Assembly (NCBI GenBank): GCA_937899895.1
Contig: CALBQR010000053.1
Coordinates: 1 to 7,252 of the forward strand
Source: an uncultured Alistipes sp.
GTDB taxonomy: Bacteria; Bacteroidota; Bacteroidia; Bacteroidales; Rikenellaceae
Direction of reading: 5' to 3'
DNA length: 7,252 bases
Made by a program: the position numbers and the translations under genes. The notes under the pieces are model-generated. The model saw only the letters and a program-made list of their open reading frames with translations. It did no database searches and was not told the DNA's origin. This document shows, one piece after another, positions 1-6,037 of this stretch (the stretch's first letter is position 1; every line of letters begins with the position of its first letter).

Positions 1-287
1 CGGCTTCGGCTCTGCGTGGTGTGGAGTTGGAGTGCGAGGTGCTGTTGAAGGGCACACGTGTTGATGGCGTCTATACGGCTGATCCAGAGAAGGATCCGAC
101 CGCAACGAAGTTCGATGAGATTACCTTCGACGAGGTGCTCGATCGCCGTTTGAAGGTGATGGACCAGACCGCTTTCACACTGTGCCGCGAGAATAAGTTG
201 CAGATCATCGTCTTCGATATGGACACCGAGGGTAATCTCGCGCGCGTTTTGTCTGACGAGAAGATCGGTACGTTGGTTAAACTTTAA
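1..287 (+). CDS. pyrH: UMP kinase (uridylate kinase), C-terminal part, cut by left edge
   Basis: This is the C-terminal 94 complete codons of the UMP kinase that phosphorylates UMP to UDP with ATP in the cytoplasm, an essential step of pyrimidine nucleotide synthesis. The reading frame is open from the window edge: the first full codon is at position 3, so the GTG at 21 is an internal valine and not a start. The residues read ASALRGVELECEVLLKGTRV, followed by DGVYTADPEKDPTATKFDEI, then a LKVMDQTAFTLC segment and a final GTLVKL. These match the end of bacterial PyrH, including the conserved KGTRVDGVYTADP stretch that lies in the nucleotide-binding half of the amino-acid-kinase fold. The N-terminal half is outside the window. 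The next gene begins 10 bp downstream, which suggests an operon with the thioredoxin-like gene and frr. Confidence 0.95.
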   Translation, partial: ASALRGVELECEVLLKGTRVDGVYTADPEKDPTATKFDEITFDEVLDRRLKVMDQTAFTLCRENKLQIIVFDMDTEGNLARVLSDEKIGTLVKL

Positions 288-297
288 TTGAACGAAG

Positions 298-843
298 ATG
301 AAGAAAAAGATAATTATTGCCGTGTTGGCTCTGCTCGCCATTGCGGCTGCTGCTATGGTGGGGATTAGCGCGCAACGCCTACCCGTAGATGATGCTGCTG
401 TCGCCGTGATTGGCGATCAGTGCCCCTCGTTCACGGTTCAAATGCTTGATGGCGATGAGATTTCGATCGACTCGTTGCGCGGTAAGACCGTTCTGATCAA
501 CTTCTGGGCTACGTGGTGCCCTCCCTGCAATGAGGAGATGACGCGTGTCGAGAAGGAGATTGTTGAGCGTTTTGCCAGTGAGGAGTTTGTCTTCCTGCCC
601 ATTTCGCGTGGCGAGAAACCCGAAGTGGTTAAGACGTGGCGCACGAAGAAGGGTTACAAATTCGATATAGGTCTTGATATCGCAACCGAGATCTTCCCGC
701 AGTTTGCCCGCACGTATATCCCTCGCAACTACCTGATCAATCCCGACGGAACGATCGTCTATTACGAGGTCGGCTACGATACTAAACTCTTTGACGAGCT
801 TGTGAAGAAGATCGACGAAACGATCCAAGAAGCGAAGAAATAA
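298..843 (+). CDS. Exported TlpA/ResA-like thiol-disulfide oxidoreductase
   Basis: This 181-residue protein has a thioredoxin fold and is predicted to act on disulfides outside the cytoplasm. Residues 1-25 look like a signal peptide or N-terminal anchor: KKK, a hydrophobic run, and a possible cleavage after ISA (residue 25). There is no lipobox. The TlpA/AhpC-type domain starts near residue 37 and contains DSLRGKTVLINFWATWCPPC, with the active-site CPPC at C74-C77 and the expected cis-proline at P142 in TYIPRNYLINPDGTI. An additional cysteine, C42, sits at the start of the domain (GDQCPSF), where most relatives have a non-cysteine residue. The gene lies between pyrH (10-bp gap) and frr (22-bp gap) on the same strand, so it is probably co-transcribed with two cytoplasmic housekeeping genes. 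The substrate cannot be told from sequence; cytochrome c maturation or general periplasmic thiol reduction are possibilities. The ATG at 298 is chosen because it gives a complete signal sequence. Confidence 0.88.
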   Translation: MKKKIIIAVLALLAIAAAAMVGISAQRLPVDDAAVAVIGDQCPSFTVQMLDGDEISIDSLRGKTVLINFWATWCPPCNEEMTRVEKEIVERFASEEFVFLPISRGEKPEVVKTWRTKKGYKFDIGLDIATEIFPQFARTYIPRNYLINPDGTIVYYEVGYDTKLFDELVKKIDETIQEAKK

Positions 844-865
844 TTACTTAAAAACAGATACAACT

Positions 866-1429
866 ATGACAGAACAAACCAAACAGATCCTCGACAATGC
901 ATCGTCGAAGATGCAGAAGGCGCTCGACTATTTCGAAGATGAATTGGCGAACGTACGTGCAGGCAAGGCCAGCACCAACCTCCTGAATGGCGTGATGGTT
1001 GATTACTATGGCGCTCCGACCCCCGTGTCGCAGGTTGCAAGTGTAACCGTTCCCGATGCCAAGACGGTGATTATCCAGCCCTGGGAGAAGAATCTGATTC
1101 GTGCCATCGAGAAGGCAATTATCGACTCGAATATCGGTCTTGCACCGTCGAACAACGGCGAGCAGATCCGCTTGACGATGCCCCCTCTGACCGAGGAGCG
1201 TCGTAAGCAGCTCGTTAAGCAGGTTCGCGGCAGTGCCGAGAATGCACGTGTAACCCTGCGAAACATTCGCCGCGATGCTGTCGATGCGTTCAAGAAGGCG
1301 CAGAAGGAGGGTATGCCGGAGGACGAAGCAAAGTCGGGCGAGGGCGAAGCACAGAAGGTAATCGACAAGTACTCGAAGAAACTCGATGCTATGCTCGACG
1401 CAAAGGAGAAGGAGATTATGACCGTGTAA
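866..1429 (+). CDS. frr: Ribosome recycling factor
   Basis: RRF works with EF-G in the cytoplasm to split the post-termination ribosome so that it can start a new round of translation. The 187-residue length matches the family norm of about 185. Diagnostic segments are present in order: VRAGKAS (residues 30-36), DYYGAPTPVSQVASV (46-60), GLAPSNNGEQIRLTMPPLTE (91-110), and the conserved arginine-rich helix RNIRRDA (132-138). The fold is a three-helix bundle with a small beta domain spanning roughly residues 31-105. The ATG at 866 has no clear Shine-Dalgarno sequence but an A-rich leader (ACTTAAAAACAG), which is normal for Bacteroidota. It is the last gene of the pyrH-thioredoxin-frr run and is followed within 20 bp by a strong terminator. 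pyrH next to frr is a widespread bacterial arrangement, which supports both calls. Confidence 0.97.
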   Translation: MTEQTKQILDNASSKMQKALDYFEDELANVRAGKASTNLLNGVMVDYYGAPTPVSQVASVTVPDAKTVIIQPWEKNLIRAIEKAIIDSNIGLAPSNNGEQIRLTMPPLTEERRKQLVKQVRGSAENARVTLRNIRRDAVDAFKKAQKEGMPEDEAKSGEGEAQKVIDKYSKKLDAMLDAKEKEIMTV

Positions 1430-1446
1430 ATGGTTGCTTCTCAACG

Positions 1447-1480
1447 AAAAAGCCGCACCTTTCGAGGCGCGGCTTTTTTT
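1447..1480 (+). terminator. Rho-independent terminator between convergent frr and upp, probably bidirectional
   Basis: AGCCGC (1451-1456) pairs with GCGGCT (1469-1474). After an A/C mismatch, CCT (1458-1460) pairs with AGG (1465-1467) around a TTCG loop. The plus strand continues with seven T residues (1474-1480). On the minus strand the A-run at 1447-1451 reads as five T residues after the same hairpin, so it could also end upp transcripts. It sits 17 bp after the frr stop and 17 bp before the upp stop. Confidence 0.9.
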
Positions 1481-1497
1481 ATTGAATAATAATTGTA

Positions 1498-2151
1498 TTA
1501 CAACTTTTCGCCGTAGGCCAAATCGCCTGCGTCGCCGATACCGGGCACGATATACGACTTCGAGGTCAGCTCCTCATCGACTGCACCGCACCAGATCGTG
1601 GTGGTCTTCTCGGACATATGCTGCTTGACGTAATCGACGCCCTCCTCGCTGGCGATAACAGCCGCGATATGGGTGTGTTTGGGGATACCGCCCTTCTCGA
1701 CCAGAGCCTCGTAGGTCAGCACGATCGAAGAGCCTGTTGCCAACATCGGATCAACCAAAATCAGAATCTTGCCCTCCAAACTGCCACACGAGATATACTC
1801 GACCTTAATCTTAAATTTGCCATCCTTGCTATACTTGCGGTATGCCGAAACAAAGGCATTTTGCGCATCGTCGAAGTAGTTCAAGAAACCCTGATGATAG
1901 GGCAGACCTGCGCGCAAAATGGTCGCTACGACAATCTGGTCGCTTATATGCATAACGCTTGCCTCGCCGAGTGGTGTTTCAACCACTTTGACGGTGTAGT
2001 CGAGCGTTTTGCTGATCTCGTATGCGGTTACTTCGCCCATACGTTCGAGGTTGCGACGGAAACGCATACTATCGACCTGAATGTTACGATCGCGCATTTC
2101 GGCGATAAACTTGTTCAGAATTGAGTTCTGTTCATTGAGAATGTGCAACAT
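1498..2151 (-). CDS. upp: Uracil phosphoribosyltransferase
   Basis: This cytoplasmic salvage enzyme joins uracil and PRPP to give UMP and pyrophosphate. The 217-residue protein has the type I phosphoribosyltransferase PRPP loop in ILVDPMLATGSS (residues 131-142; acidic D134 followed by the ATGS turn) and the uracil-binding C-terminal signature VPGIGDAGDLAYGEKL (202-217). The conserved ILRAGLP segment is at 78-84. E. coli Upp is 208 residues and reads DPMLATGGS, so the second glycine of that loop is serine here; this looks like lineage variation and not damage. The start at 2151 lies 31 bp after the hflX stop with no terminator between, which suggests an hflX-upp transcript. It is convergent with frr. 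Its product, UMP, is the substrate of the pyrH enzyme encoded at the left edge. Confidence 0.95.
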   Translation of the reverse strand: MLHILNEQNSILNKFIAEMRDRNIQVDSMRFRRNLERMGEVTAYEISKTLDYTVKVVETPLGEASVMHISDQIVVATILRAGLPYHQGFLNYFDDAQNAFVSAYRKYSKDGKFKIKVEYISCGSLEGKILILVDPMLATGSSIVLTYEALVEKGGIPKHTHIAAVIASEEGVDYVKQHMSEKTTTIWCGAVDEELTSKSYIVPGIGDAGDLAYGEKL

Positions 2152-2182
2152 AGCTTATTGAAGTTTTTATAGGTTAGACGGC

Positions 2183-3412
2183 TTAATACAAGAAATTATT
2201 GAACGGATAACGACCCGCGTGAATCTCGCGCACCATTGCGTAGAGATCCTGACGCAGCTTGTCGATATTCTGACGATCGAGAGCCGAAATGAAGATACAG
2301 GGGGCATCGGTCGAGGCCATATAGGTTCGTTTCAGATCGTCGAGCGAGAGGTTTTCGCGCGTTGCGGGGGTTAGATCGTCTTCATCTTTCTTAATATAGG
2401 TATAGGCATCAATCTTATTGAAGATGATGAAAGTCGGTTTGTCGCCCGCACCAATCTCGCGCAGGGTCTGCTTCACCACATCCATCTGCTCCTCGAAACC
2501 GGGGTGCGAAATATCGACCACGTGCAACAGCAGATCGGCCTCGCGCACCTCGTCGAGGGTCGATTTGAACGACTCGACCAGCTGCGTAGGCAACTTGCGG
2601 ATGAAACCGACGGTGTCCGAAAGCAGGAAGGGCAGATTGTCAAAGACCACCTTGCGAACCGTTGTGTCGAGCGTAGCAAAGAGTTTATTCTCGGCAAACA
2701 CATCGCTCTTGCTCAATAGATTCATCAGTGTCGATTTGCCCACATTGGTATATCCAACCAGCGATACACGCACCATCTGGCCGCGATTGCTACGCTGAAC
2801 AGCCATCTGTCGGTCAATCTTTTTCAGATCCTCTTTGAGCTTCGAGATGCGGTTGCGGACAATACGGCGGTCGGTCTCGATCTCGCGCTCACCCGCACCA
2901 CCACGTGTGCCTGTACCGCCACGCTGACGTTCAAGGTGGGTCCACATACCTGTCAGTCGCGGCAACATATATTCGAGCTGCGCCACTTCGACCTGCGTCT
3001 TTGCATAGGCAGTCTGTGCGCGTGCGACGAAGATATCGAGGATAAGTCGCGTGCGGTCCTGCGTAAGGCAGGGTAGTGCCTTCTCGATGTTGCGTGTCTG
3101 CGAGGGCGAGAGCTCATCATCGAAAATTACGATGTCGATAGCGTTCTCTTCGCAGAATTGTGCAATCTCCTCTAACTTACCCGGACCCACGTAGATACGC
3201 GAGTTGGGCGAGGGGAGCATCTGCATAAAGCGGCGCACGGTTACGATGCCTGCCGTCTCGGCCAGAAACTCCAATTCGTCGAGATACTCCTCGGCCTGAC
3301 GTTGCTTCGAGCGGTCGGTGATGACCGTAACGAGCACGGCGCGTCGGCGAGTATCGACCTCGACGTTCGGGACGGTTGCTGCGTTCGTATTTTTAGTTTT
3401 GTTTTCAGCCAT
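2183..3412 (-). CDS. hflX: GTPase HflX, ribosome-associated
   Basis: HflX is a GTPase of the Obg-HflX group that binds the large ribosomal subunit and in E. coli splits stalled ribosomes, notably under heat stress. With the ATG at 3412 the protein has 409 residues. The N-terminal HflX domain includes a FDDELSPSQTRNIE segment (about 97-110). The family-typical glycine-rich linker RGGTGTRGGAGEREIETDRR (164-183) follows, then a basic helix. The GTPase domain shows G1 GYTNVGKST (220-228), G3 DTVGF (266-270), G4 NKID (332-335) and a G5-like SAL (376-378). An in-frame TTG at 3421 would add three residues (MKP); I prefer the ATG three codons in. A minus-strand terminator for tonB lies upstream, so hflX probably has its own promoter between about 3413 and 3465, although I see no clean TAnnTTTG box there. 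upp follows after 31 bp. Confidence 0.96.
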   Translation of the reverse strand: MAENKTKNTNAATVPNVEVDTRRRAVLVTVITDRSKQRQAEEYLDELEFLAETAGIVTVRRFMQMLPSPNSRIYVGPGKLEEIAQFCEENAIDIVIFDDELSPSQTRNIEKALPCLTQDRTRLILDIFVARAQTAYAKTQVEVAQLEYMLPRLTGMWTHLERQRGGTGTRGGAGEREIETDRRIVRNRISKLKEDLKKIDRQMAVQRSNRGQMVRVSLVGYTNVGKSTLMNLLSKSDVFAENKLFATLDTTVRKVVFDNLPFLLSDTVGFIRKLPTQLVESFKSTLDEVREADLLLHVVDISHPGFEEQMDVVKQTLREIGAGDKPTFIIFNKIDAYTYIKKDEDDLTPATRENLSLDDLKRTYMASTDAPCIFISALDRQNIDKLRQDLYAMVREIHAGRYPFNNFLY

Positions 3413-3465
3413 TGGCTTCAATTGATATAATTGAGGACAAGAGAGTTAGATGTCCTACATATTTC

Positions 3466-3500
3466 AAAAACGAGGGTATCCCTCCAATGGGGACACCCTC
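3466..3500 (-). terminator. Rho-independent terminator of tonB
   Basis: Read on the minus strand, GAGGGT (3500-3495) pairs with ACCCTC (3477-3472), and an inner TCCC-type stem (3493-3490 with 3482-3479) continues it after one mismatch. The hairpin is followed by GTTTTT (3471-3466). It lies 25 bp after the tonB stop. The plus-strand side has no T-run, so it acts in one direction only. Confidence 0.85.
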
Positions 3501-3525
3501 ATATAGTGAGTATTCTGCAATCCGA

Positions 3526-4206
3526 TTACTGGATACGGAACTCTACGGGCAGAGTGTAACGTACACGCACGGGCGAGTTACGCTGCTTACCGGGAGTCCA
3601 CTTGGGCGACGACTGGAGTACGCGAACAGCCTCATCAGCAAGTGCGCGGTCGGGGCTCTGCATAACCTGAATGTTGGTCAACGAACCATCGCGCTCGATA
3701 ACGAAGGTCAAGGTAACCTTACCCTGAATACCGTTCTCCTGTGCGATTACGGGGTACTTCAACTTGCCCTGAACCCACGAGCGGAACTTCATCAGATCAC
3801 CACCCTGGAACTTGGGCATCTCCTCTGCGATGATGAAGGGAGCATCATCCTCAGCTGCCTCCTCGACAACCTCGATGTTCTGTACGATCTCGATGTCATC
3901 CGAGAACTCGGTAAAGTCGAACTCGGTCTCGATCTTGGTGTCGTTGGTTACGACGTTAAGCACGTCTGACAGAACCTGCATCTCAACCTTCTTGGGAGGT
4001 TCGGGCGGCTTCTGATCCTGAGTAGTGATGTCGGTGATTTCCTCCTCGACGATCTCCATATTGGTTTCGATGATCTCAACGTTACGCTCCTTCTGAGTGT
4101 AAGCGAAAGCGGCTACGGTCAGCAGCAATGCGAAGATCATACCGATTTCGAGGAACAGACCTTTCTTGTTGTTAAGGTCGGCTTTGGGTGATTTTTTGAT
4201 TTGCAT
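3526..4206 (-). CDS. tonB: TonB-family energy transducer
   Basis: This 226-residue inner-membrane protein is predicted to carry proton-motive energy from an ExbB-ExbD complex to TonB-dependent outer-membrane transporters. It has a short cytoplasmic basic N-terminus (IKKSPKADLNNKK), one membrane segment (about residues 17-36), and an acidic periplasmic linker rich in E, I, V and T with only a short PPEPPK stretch (67-72) in place of the long proline-rich spacer of E. coli TonB. The C-terminal TonB domain spans about 149-225 and includes KYPVIAQENGIQGKVTLTFV, followed by IERDGSL, SPKWTPGKQ and a final LPVEFRI, as in Bacteroidota TonB proteins. No exbB, exbD or transporter gene is adjacent, so the partners must be encoded elsewhere. 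It is a single-gene unit with its own promoter (4257-4264) and terminator. Bacteroidota genomes carry many TonB paralogues, so the specific transporters served cannot be told. Confidence 0.9.
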   Translation of the reverse strand: MQIKKSPKADLNNKKGLFLEIGMIFALLLTVAAFAYTQKERNVEIIETNMEIVEEEITDITTQDQKPPEPPKKVEMQVLSDVLNVVTNDTKIETEFDFTEFSDDIEIVQNIEVVEEAAEDDAPFIIAEEMPKFQGGDLMKFRSWVQGKLKYPVIAQENGIQGKVTLTFVIERDGSLTNIQVMQSPDRALADEAVRVLQSSPKWTPGKQRNSPVRVRYTLPVEFRIQ

Positions 4207-4256
4207 TATTAATTAATTTTAATTGTTTTCGTCGAAAAACATCATTTGTTGCACTA

Positions 4257-4264
4257 CAAATATA
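4257..4264 (-). promoter_or_regulatory. Predicted tonB promoter, Bacteroidota -7 box
   Basis: On the minus strand these bases read TATATTTG, an exact match to the Bacteroidota -7 consensus TAnnTTTG. The T-rich stretch expected near -33 is present (run of T residues at 4285-4278) without a clean TTTG. A transcript starting near 4250 would have a leader of about 45 nt before the tonB ATG at 4206. Confidence 0.6.
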
Positions 4265-4317
4265 GTAACAATATCGGAAAAAAAATAGTTTTGCTCAAAA
4301 AAAACTCAAAAAATACA

Positions 4318-4325
4318 TATATTTG
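4318..4325 (+). promoter_or_regulatory. Predicted rlmN promoter, Bacteroidota -7 box
   Basis: TATATTTG matches the consensus TAnnTTTG exactly and is followed by CACT. A TTTG at 4290-4293 could be the -33 element, although the 24-bp gap is longer than usual. Start of transcription would be near 4332, giving a leader of about 35 nt before the ATG at 4366. The same 12 bases (TATATTTGCACT) occur upstream of deoC. Confidence 0.62.
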
Positions 4326-4365
4326 CACTCGGCGACCCGCCAACAAGGCTATTTAAGTAGATTTT

Positions 4366-5388
4366 ATGGAGCATTTATACGGTAAAACCCTTTCGGAGTT
4401 GCAGGCCATAGCGGCTGAATTTGGGCTTCCGCGTTTCGCAGCGGGGCAGATGGCTCGATGGCTTTACAAACGACACGTTACCGAGATCTCGGCAATGACC
4501 GACCTCTCGGCTGTGGCGCGTGCGCGACTTTCGGAGCGTTACGATATCGGTCTTATGCCTCCTCTGGCGGTGAGTGCTTCGGAGGACGGAACGCGCAAAT
4601 ACCTCTATGCAACCCAGTCTTCGGGTCGCCATATCGAGTCGGCATATATCCCTGATGGCGAGCGAGCTACGTTGTGTGTCTCATCGCAGGCAGGTTGCCG
4701 TATGGGCTGTCGTTTCTGTATGACCTCACGTCAGGGGCTGCATCACTCGCTCTCGACGCTCGAAATCTTGAATCAAATTGCCTCATTGCCCGAACGCGAC
4801 CGACTTACCAATGTAGTATATATGGGTATGGGCGAGCCGCTGGATAACCTCGATAATGTCCTGCGCTCGCTCGAAGTGCTTACCTCGGAGTGGGGCTATG
4901 GTTGGAGTCCTACGCGCATCACCCTCTCGACGGCGGGTGTGTTGCCGTCGTTGAAGCGATTTTTAGACGAGTCGTCGGTGCATCTGGCAGTCAGCCTGCA
5001 CAATCCGTTTCACGATGAACGTCAGCAGATTATGCCCATCGAGAAGCCCTATCCGATTGCCGAGGTGATGAAGTTGCTCCGTCAGTATGATTTTACCCAT
5101 CAGCGTCGTGTCAGTTTTGAGTATATCGTTATGAGTGGTCTGAACGATTCGGCGCGCCACGTGGCCGAGTTGGCACGATTGCTTAATGGTGTGGCGTGTC
5201 GTATCAATCTGATCCGTTTCCATAAAATTCCCGATTCGCCCTATTTCAGCCCTCCGCAGTCGCAGATGGAGGCCTTCCGCGACGCGCTGATCCGCAAGGG
5301 TATTATGACCACGATTCGCCGTTCGCGTGGCGAGGATATCAAGGCGGCGTGTGGTCTGCTCTCGACGTTGGGAGTCGATAAAGATTAA
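4366..5388 (+). CDS. rlmN: Dual-specificity RNA methyltransferase RlmN (23S rRNA A2503 / tRNA A37, radical SAM)
   Basis: RlmN adds a methyl group to C2 of adenosine 2503 in 23S rRNA and of adenosine 37 in some tRNAs, using a 4Fe-4S cluster and two SAM molecules. The 340-residue protein has the radical-SAM cluster motif C111-x3-C115-x2-C118 inside CVSSQAGCRMGCRFCMT. C104 and C329 (in RRSRGEDIKAACGLL) align with E. coli C118 and C355, the catalytic cysteines, so the full set of five is intact. The SAM-binding segment VVYMGMGEPLDNLDNV is at about 150-165, TRITLSTAGVLP at 183-194, and VSLHNP at 209-214. The N-terminal RNA-binding domain covers roughly 1-90. C355-type cysteine and the MGEPLDN sequence separate it from unrelated radical SAM enzymes; Cfr is less likely given the housekeeping context. 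It is divergent from tonB and followed 74 bp later by a thioredoxin-like gene on the same strand. Confidence 0.95.
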   Translation: MEHLYGKTLSELQAIAAEFGLPRFAAGQMARWLYKRHVTEISAMTDLSAVARARLSERYDIGLMPPLAVSASEDGTRKYLYATQSSGRHIESAYIPDGERATLCVSSQAGCRMGCRFCMTSRQGLHHSLSTLEILNQIASLPERDRLTNVVYMGMGEPLDNLDNVLRSLEVLTSEWGYGWSPTRITLSTAGVLPSLKRFLDESSVHLAVSLHNPFHDERQQIMPIEKPYPIAEVMKLLRQYDFTHQRRVSFEYIVMSGLNDSARHVAELARLLNGVACRINLIRFHKIPDSPYFSPPQSQMEAFRDALIRKGIMTTIRRSRGEDIKAACGLLSTLGVDKD

Positions 5389-5462
5389 TGCGTTCGGCAC
5401 TCGGTTACGTGTGTTGGGCACGTGTTTTGAGGACCGGAATGGGGTATTAATATATTCAACGT

Positions 5463-5897
5463 ATGAAAAAATTAACTCTTCTAATCACACTTTTGTTACT
5501 TTCGACCGTTGCGCTTTTTGCAAAGGGCGGTGTCGATTTTTGTGAGGGAACGCTCGATGAGGTGAAAGAGAAAGCGGCCGCGGAGCAGAAATATCTCTTC
5601 ATTGAACTCTATGCCACGTGGTGTCCGCCGTGCCGAATTATGGATCGCACATTGCAAGATGAGGAGGTCGGTGAATTTATCAATTCTCGCTTTGTATCAG
5701 CTCGTTACGATGTTGATAAAGCTACGGGCGCACTGCTCGCACAGACCAATGGCGTGCGCAGTATCCCGACCTGTTTGGTGCTCAATGGCGATGGTGAGAT
5801 TGTGGGGCGTATCGTTGGTGCCAATTCGCCCGATAAATTCATTGCAGGTATGCGCCGCCTGCTCGCCAATGCCTCGAAAGCTGCCGAAAAGGAGTAG
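5463..5897 (+). CDS. Small exported thioredoxin-fold protein
   Basis: This 144-residue protein has a signal peptide (MKKLTLLITLLLLSTVALFA, likely cleaved after residue 20) and a single thioredoxin-like domain. It has the active-site segment FIELYATWCPPCRIMDRTL with CPPC at C54-C57, and a cis-proline at P102 in VRSIPTCLVLNGDGEIV. It resembles thioredoxin_7/DsbD-gamma-type domains (a LFIELYATWC start and DVDKA following) more than TlpA, and should work in the periplasm as a thiol reductase or oxidase. Two further cysteines are present: C27 near the mature N-terminus and C104 two residues after the cis-proline, right beside the active site. The partner is unknown. The gene follows rlmN by 74 bp with no convincing terminator between. 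A weak promoter candidate (TTTG at 5434-5437, TATATTCA at 5451-5458) would start transcription almost at the ATG, so read-through from rlmN is also possible. Confidence 0.85.
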   Translation: MKKLTLLITLLLLSTVALFAKGGVDFCEGTLDEVKEKAAAEQKYLFIELYATWCPPCRIMDRTLQDEEVGEFINSRFVSARYDVDKATGALLAQTNGVRSIPTCLVLNGDGEIVGRIVGANSPDKFIAGMRRLLANASKAAEKE

Positions 5898-5988
5898 TGT
5901 GATCTCTGAACCGTGCCAAGTCGGAAGTAGTGGTGCCCATACGATGCGATATTTCGTTGTGGGGTAGTGGATTTTCCGAAAAATGTGC

Positions 5989-5996
5989 TATATTTG
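5989..5996 (+). promoter_or_regulatory. Predicted deoC promoter, Bacteroidota -7 box
   Basis: TATATTTG is an exact TAnnTTTG match, followed by CACT as at rlmN. I see no good TTTG at the -33 distance. Transcription from about 6003 would leave a leader of about 35 nt before the deoC ATG at 6038. The box is flanked by GTGC (5985-5988) and GCAC (5996-5999), which form a short inverted repeat across it. Confidence 0.6.
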
Positions 5997-6037
5997 CACT
6001 AACGTACCTATTGTGCAACGAATAAAAACGATCATAT

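Noticed and set aside
21..287. GTG at 21 as the start of a small gene
   Set aside because: The frame is open to the window edge and the upstream codons read as PyrH, so the gene simply begins outside the window.
848..1444. 198-residue open frame on the minus strand opposite frr
   Set aside because: It lies wholly across a clear frr gene, has low-complexity leucine- and arginine-rich content and no recognisable domain, so it is an antisense shadow.
3413..3421. Upstream TTG start for hflX at 3421
   Set aside because: It adds only three residues and is a rarer start codon; the ATG at 3412 suffices for the full family domain.
3412..3969. 185-residue open frame on the plus strand opposite tonB
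   Set aside because: It covers the tonB terminator and the conserved TonB domain in antisense; no family features are visible.
5407..5427. Possible terminator after rlmN (ACGTG-N7-CACGT followed by GTTTTG)
   Set aside because: The stem has only five pairs and the T-run only four, so it is too weak to call; it may still lower read-through.
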